From assembly GCF_017352095.1 (NCBI RefSeq), contig NZ_CP071463.1:1-64000 (forward strand): a stretch of DNA of 64,000 bases, in the 5' to 3' direction. The translations under genes and the position numbers were made by a program. Source of the DNA: Natrinema longum. GTDB lineage: Archaea; Halobacteriota; Halobacteria; Halobacteriales; Natrialbaceae. This document shows, piece by piece, positions 63,992-64,000 of the stretch (its first letter is position 1; the number at the start of each line of letters is the position of its first letter). The notes under the pieces are model-generated. The model did no database searches. It was not told the DNA's origin and worked only from the letters and a program-made list of their open reading frames with translations.

Positions 63992-64000
63992 ATGAACCTC
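63992..64000 (+). CDS. Start of the next urease operon gene, probably ureA (cut by the window edge)
   Basis: ATGAACCTC (Met-Asn-Leu) fits the common UreA gamma-subunit start. The gene is cut after three codons, so the assignment rests on operon context only. Confidence 0.4.

Noticed and set aside
1-64000. tRNA, rRNA, CRISPR, transposase or integrase genes
   Set aside because: Looked for conserved arms, repeats with spacers and DDE or tyrosine recombinase motifs; none were seen.

Overview
The window reads as a chromosomal segment of a halophilic archaeon (Halobacteria, most like Natrialbales such as Natrinema or Haloterrigena). The evidence is high GC with AT-rich islands only at promoters, very acidic predicted proteins, TATA boxes 25-40 nt upstream of mostly leaderless starts, many ATGA stop/start overlaps, Tat-type signal peptides, and family content: Orc1/Cdc6, RfcL, HMG-CoA synthase, UbiA prenyltransferase, tandem winged-helix regulators and small zinc-ribbon proteins. 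I see no rRNA, tRNA, CRISPR array, transposase or integrase. It looks like ordinary core chromosome with a few accessory patches.

Layout. 0-7 kb: an Orc1-type initiator, a VOC protein, a small winged-helix protein, then a minus-strand envelope group (PspA, membrane-anchored winged-helix regulator, secreted protein) facing a secreted protein with an internal duplication. The divergent intergenic space between them holds a periodic array of GAAACG half-sites. 7-12 kb: alpha/beta hydrolase and a three-subunit molybdenum hydroxylase operon (FAD, 2Fe-2S and Mo subunits). 12-20 kb: HerA-like ATPase, cohesin-domain surface protein, tandem winged-helix regulator, cobalamin adenosyltransferase, HEAT-repeat protein. 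19-22 kb: gcvPB/gcvPA; the partner genes gcvT/gcvH lie at 38.7-40.2 kb. 22-32 kb: DUF2270 and AI-2E membrane proteins, HMG-CoA synthase, pilin-like protein, DUF2150, TatD-like hydrolase, NhaC antiporter with a small partner, HD hydrolase. 33-37 kb: two tandem paralogous Tat-exported subtilases. 37-48 kb: aldehyde dehydrogenase, gcvT-gcvH, HTH regulator, membrane hydrolase, CinA-like protein, CNNM/HlyC-like transporter, lipoprotein, GCS2-type ligase, replication factor C large subunit. 49-54 kb: biotin genes bioD, bioF, a BioU-like oxidoreductase and bioB, then a haloalkane dehalogenase. 55-64 kb: acidic protein, sucCD, UbiA protein, MOSC protein and the start of a urease operon (ureB, ureC, first codons of a gene likely to be ureA).

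Most notable signals. (1) Four copies, plus one decayed copy, of a 78-85 bp palindromic element (3753, 4519, 44351, 54675); in all four intact copies one terminus supplies the TGA stop codon of the adjacent gene. (2) Seven GAAACG/CGTTTC half-sites, mostly at 11-bp spacing, between divergent envelope genes (5317-5381). (3) A BirA-type biotin operator over the bioB start, and a biotin locus lacking bioA but carrying a BioU-like dehydrogenase. (4) Two perfect 9-bp dyads upstream of the molybdenum hydroxylase operon. (5) GC-rich hairpins 2-6 nt after several stop codons, without T tracts.
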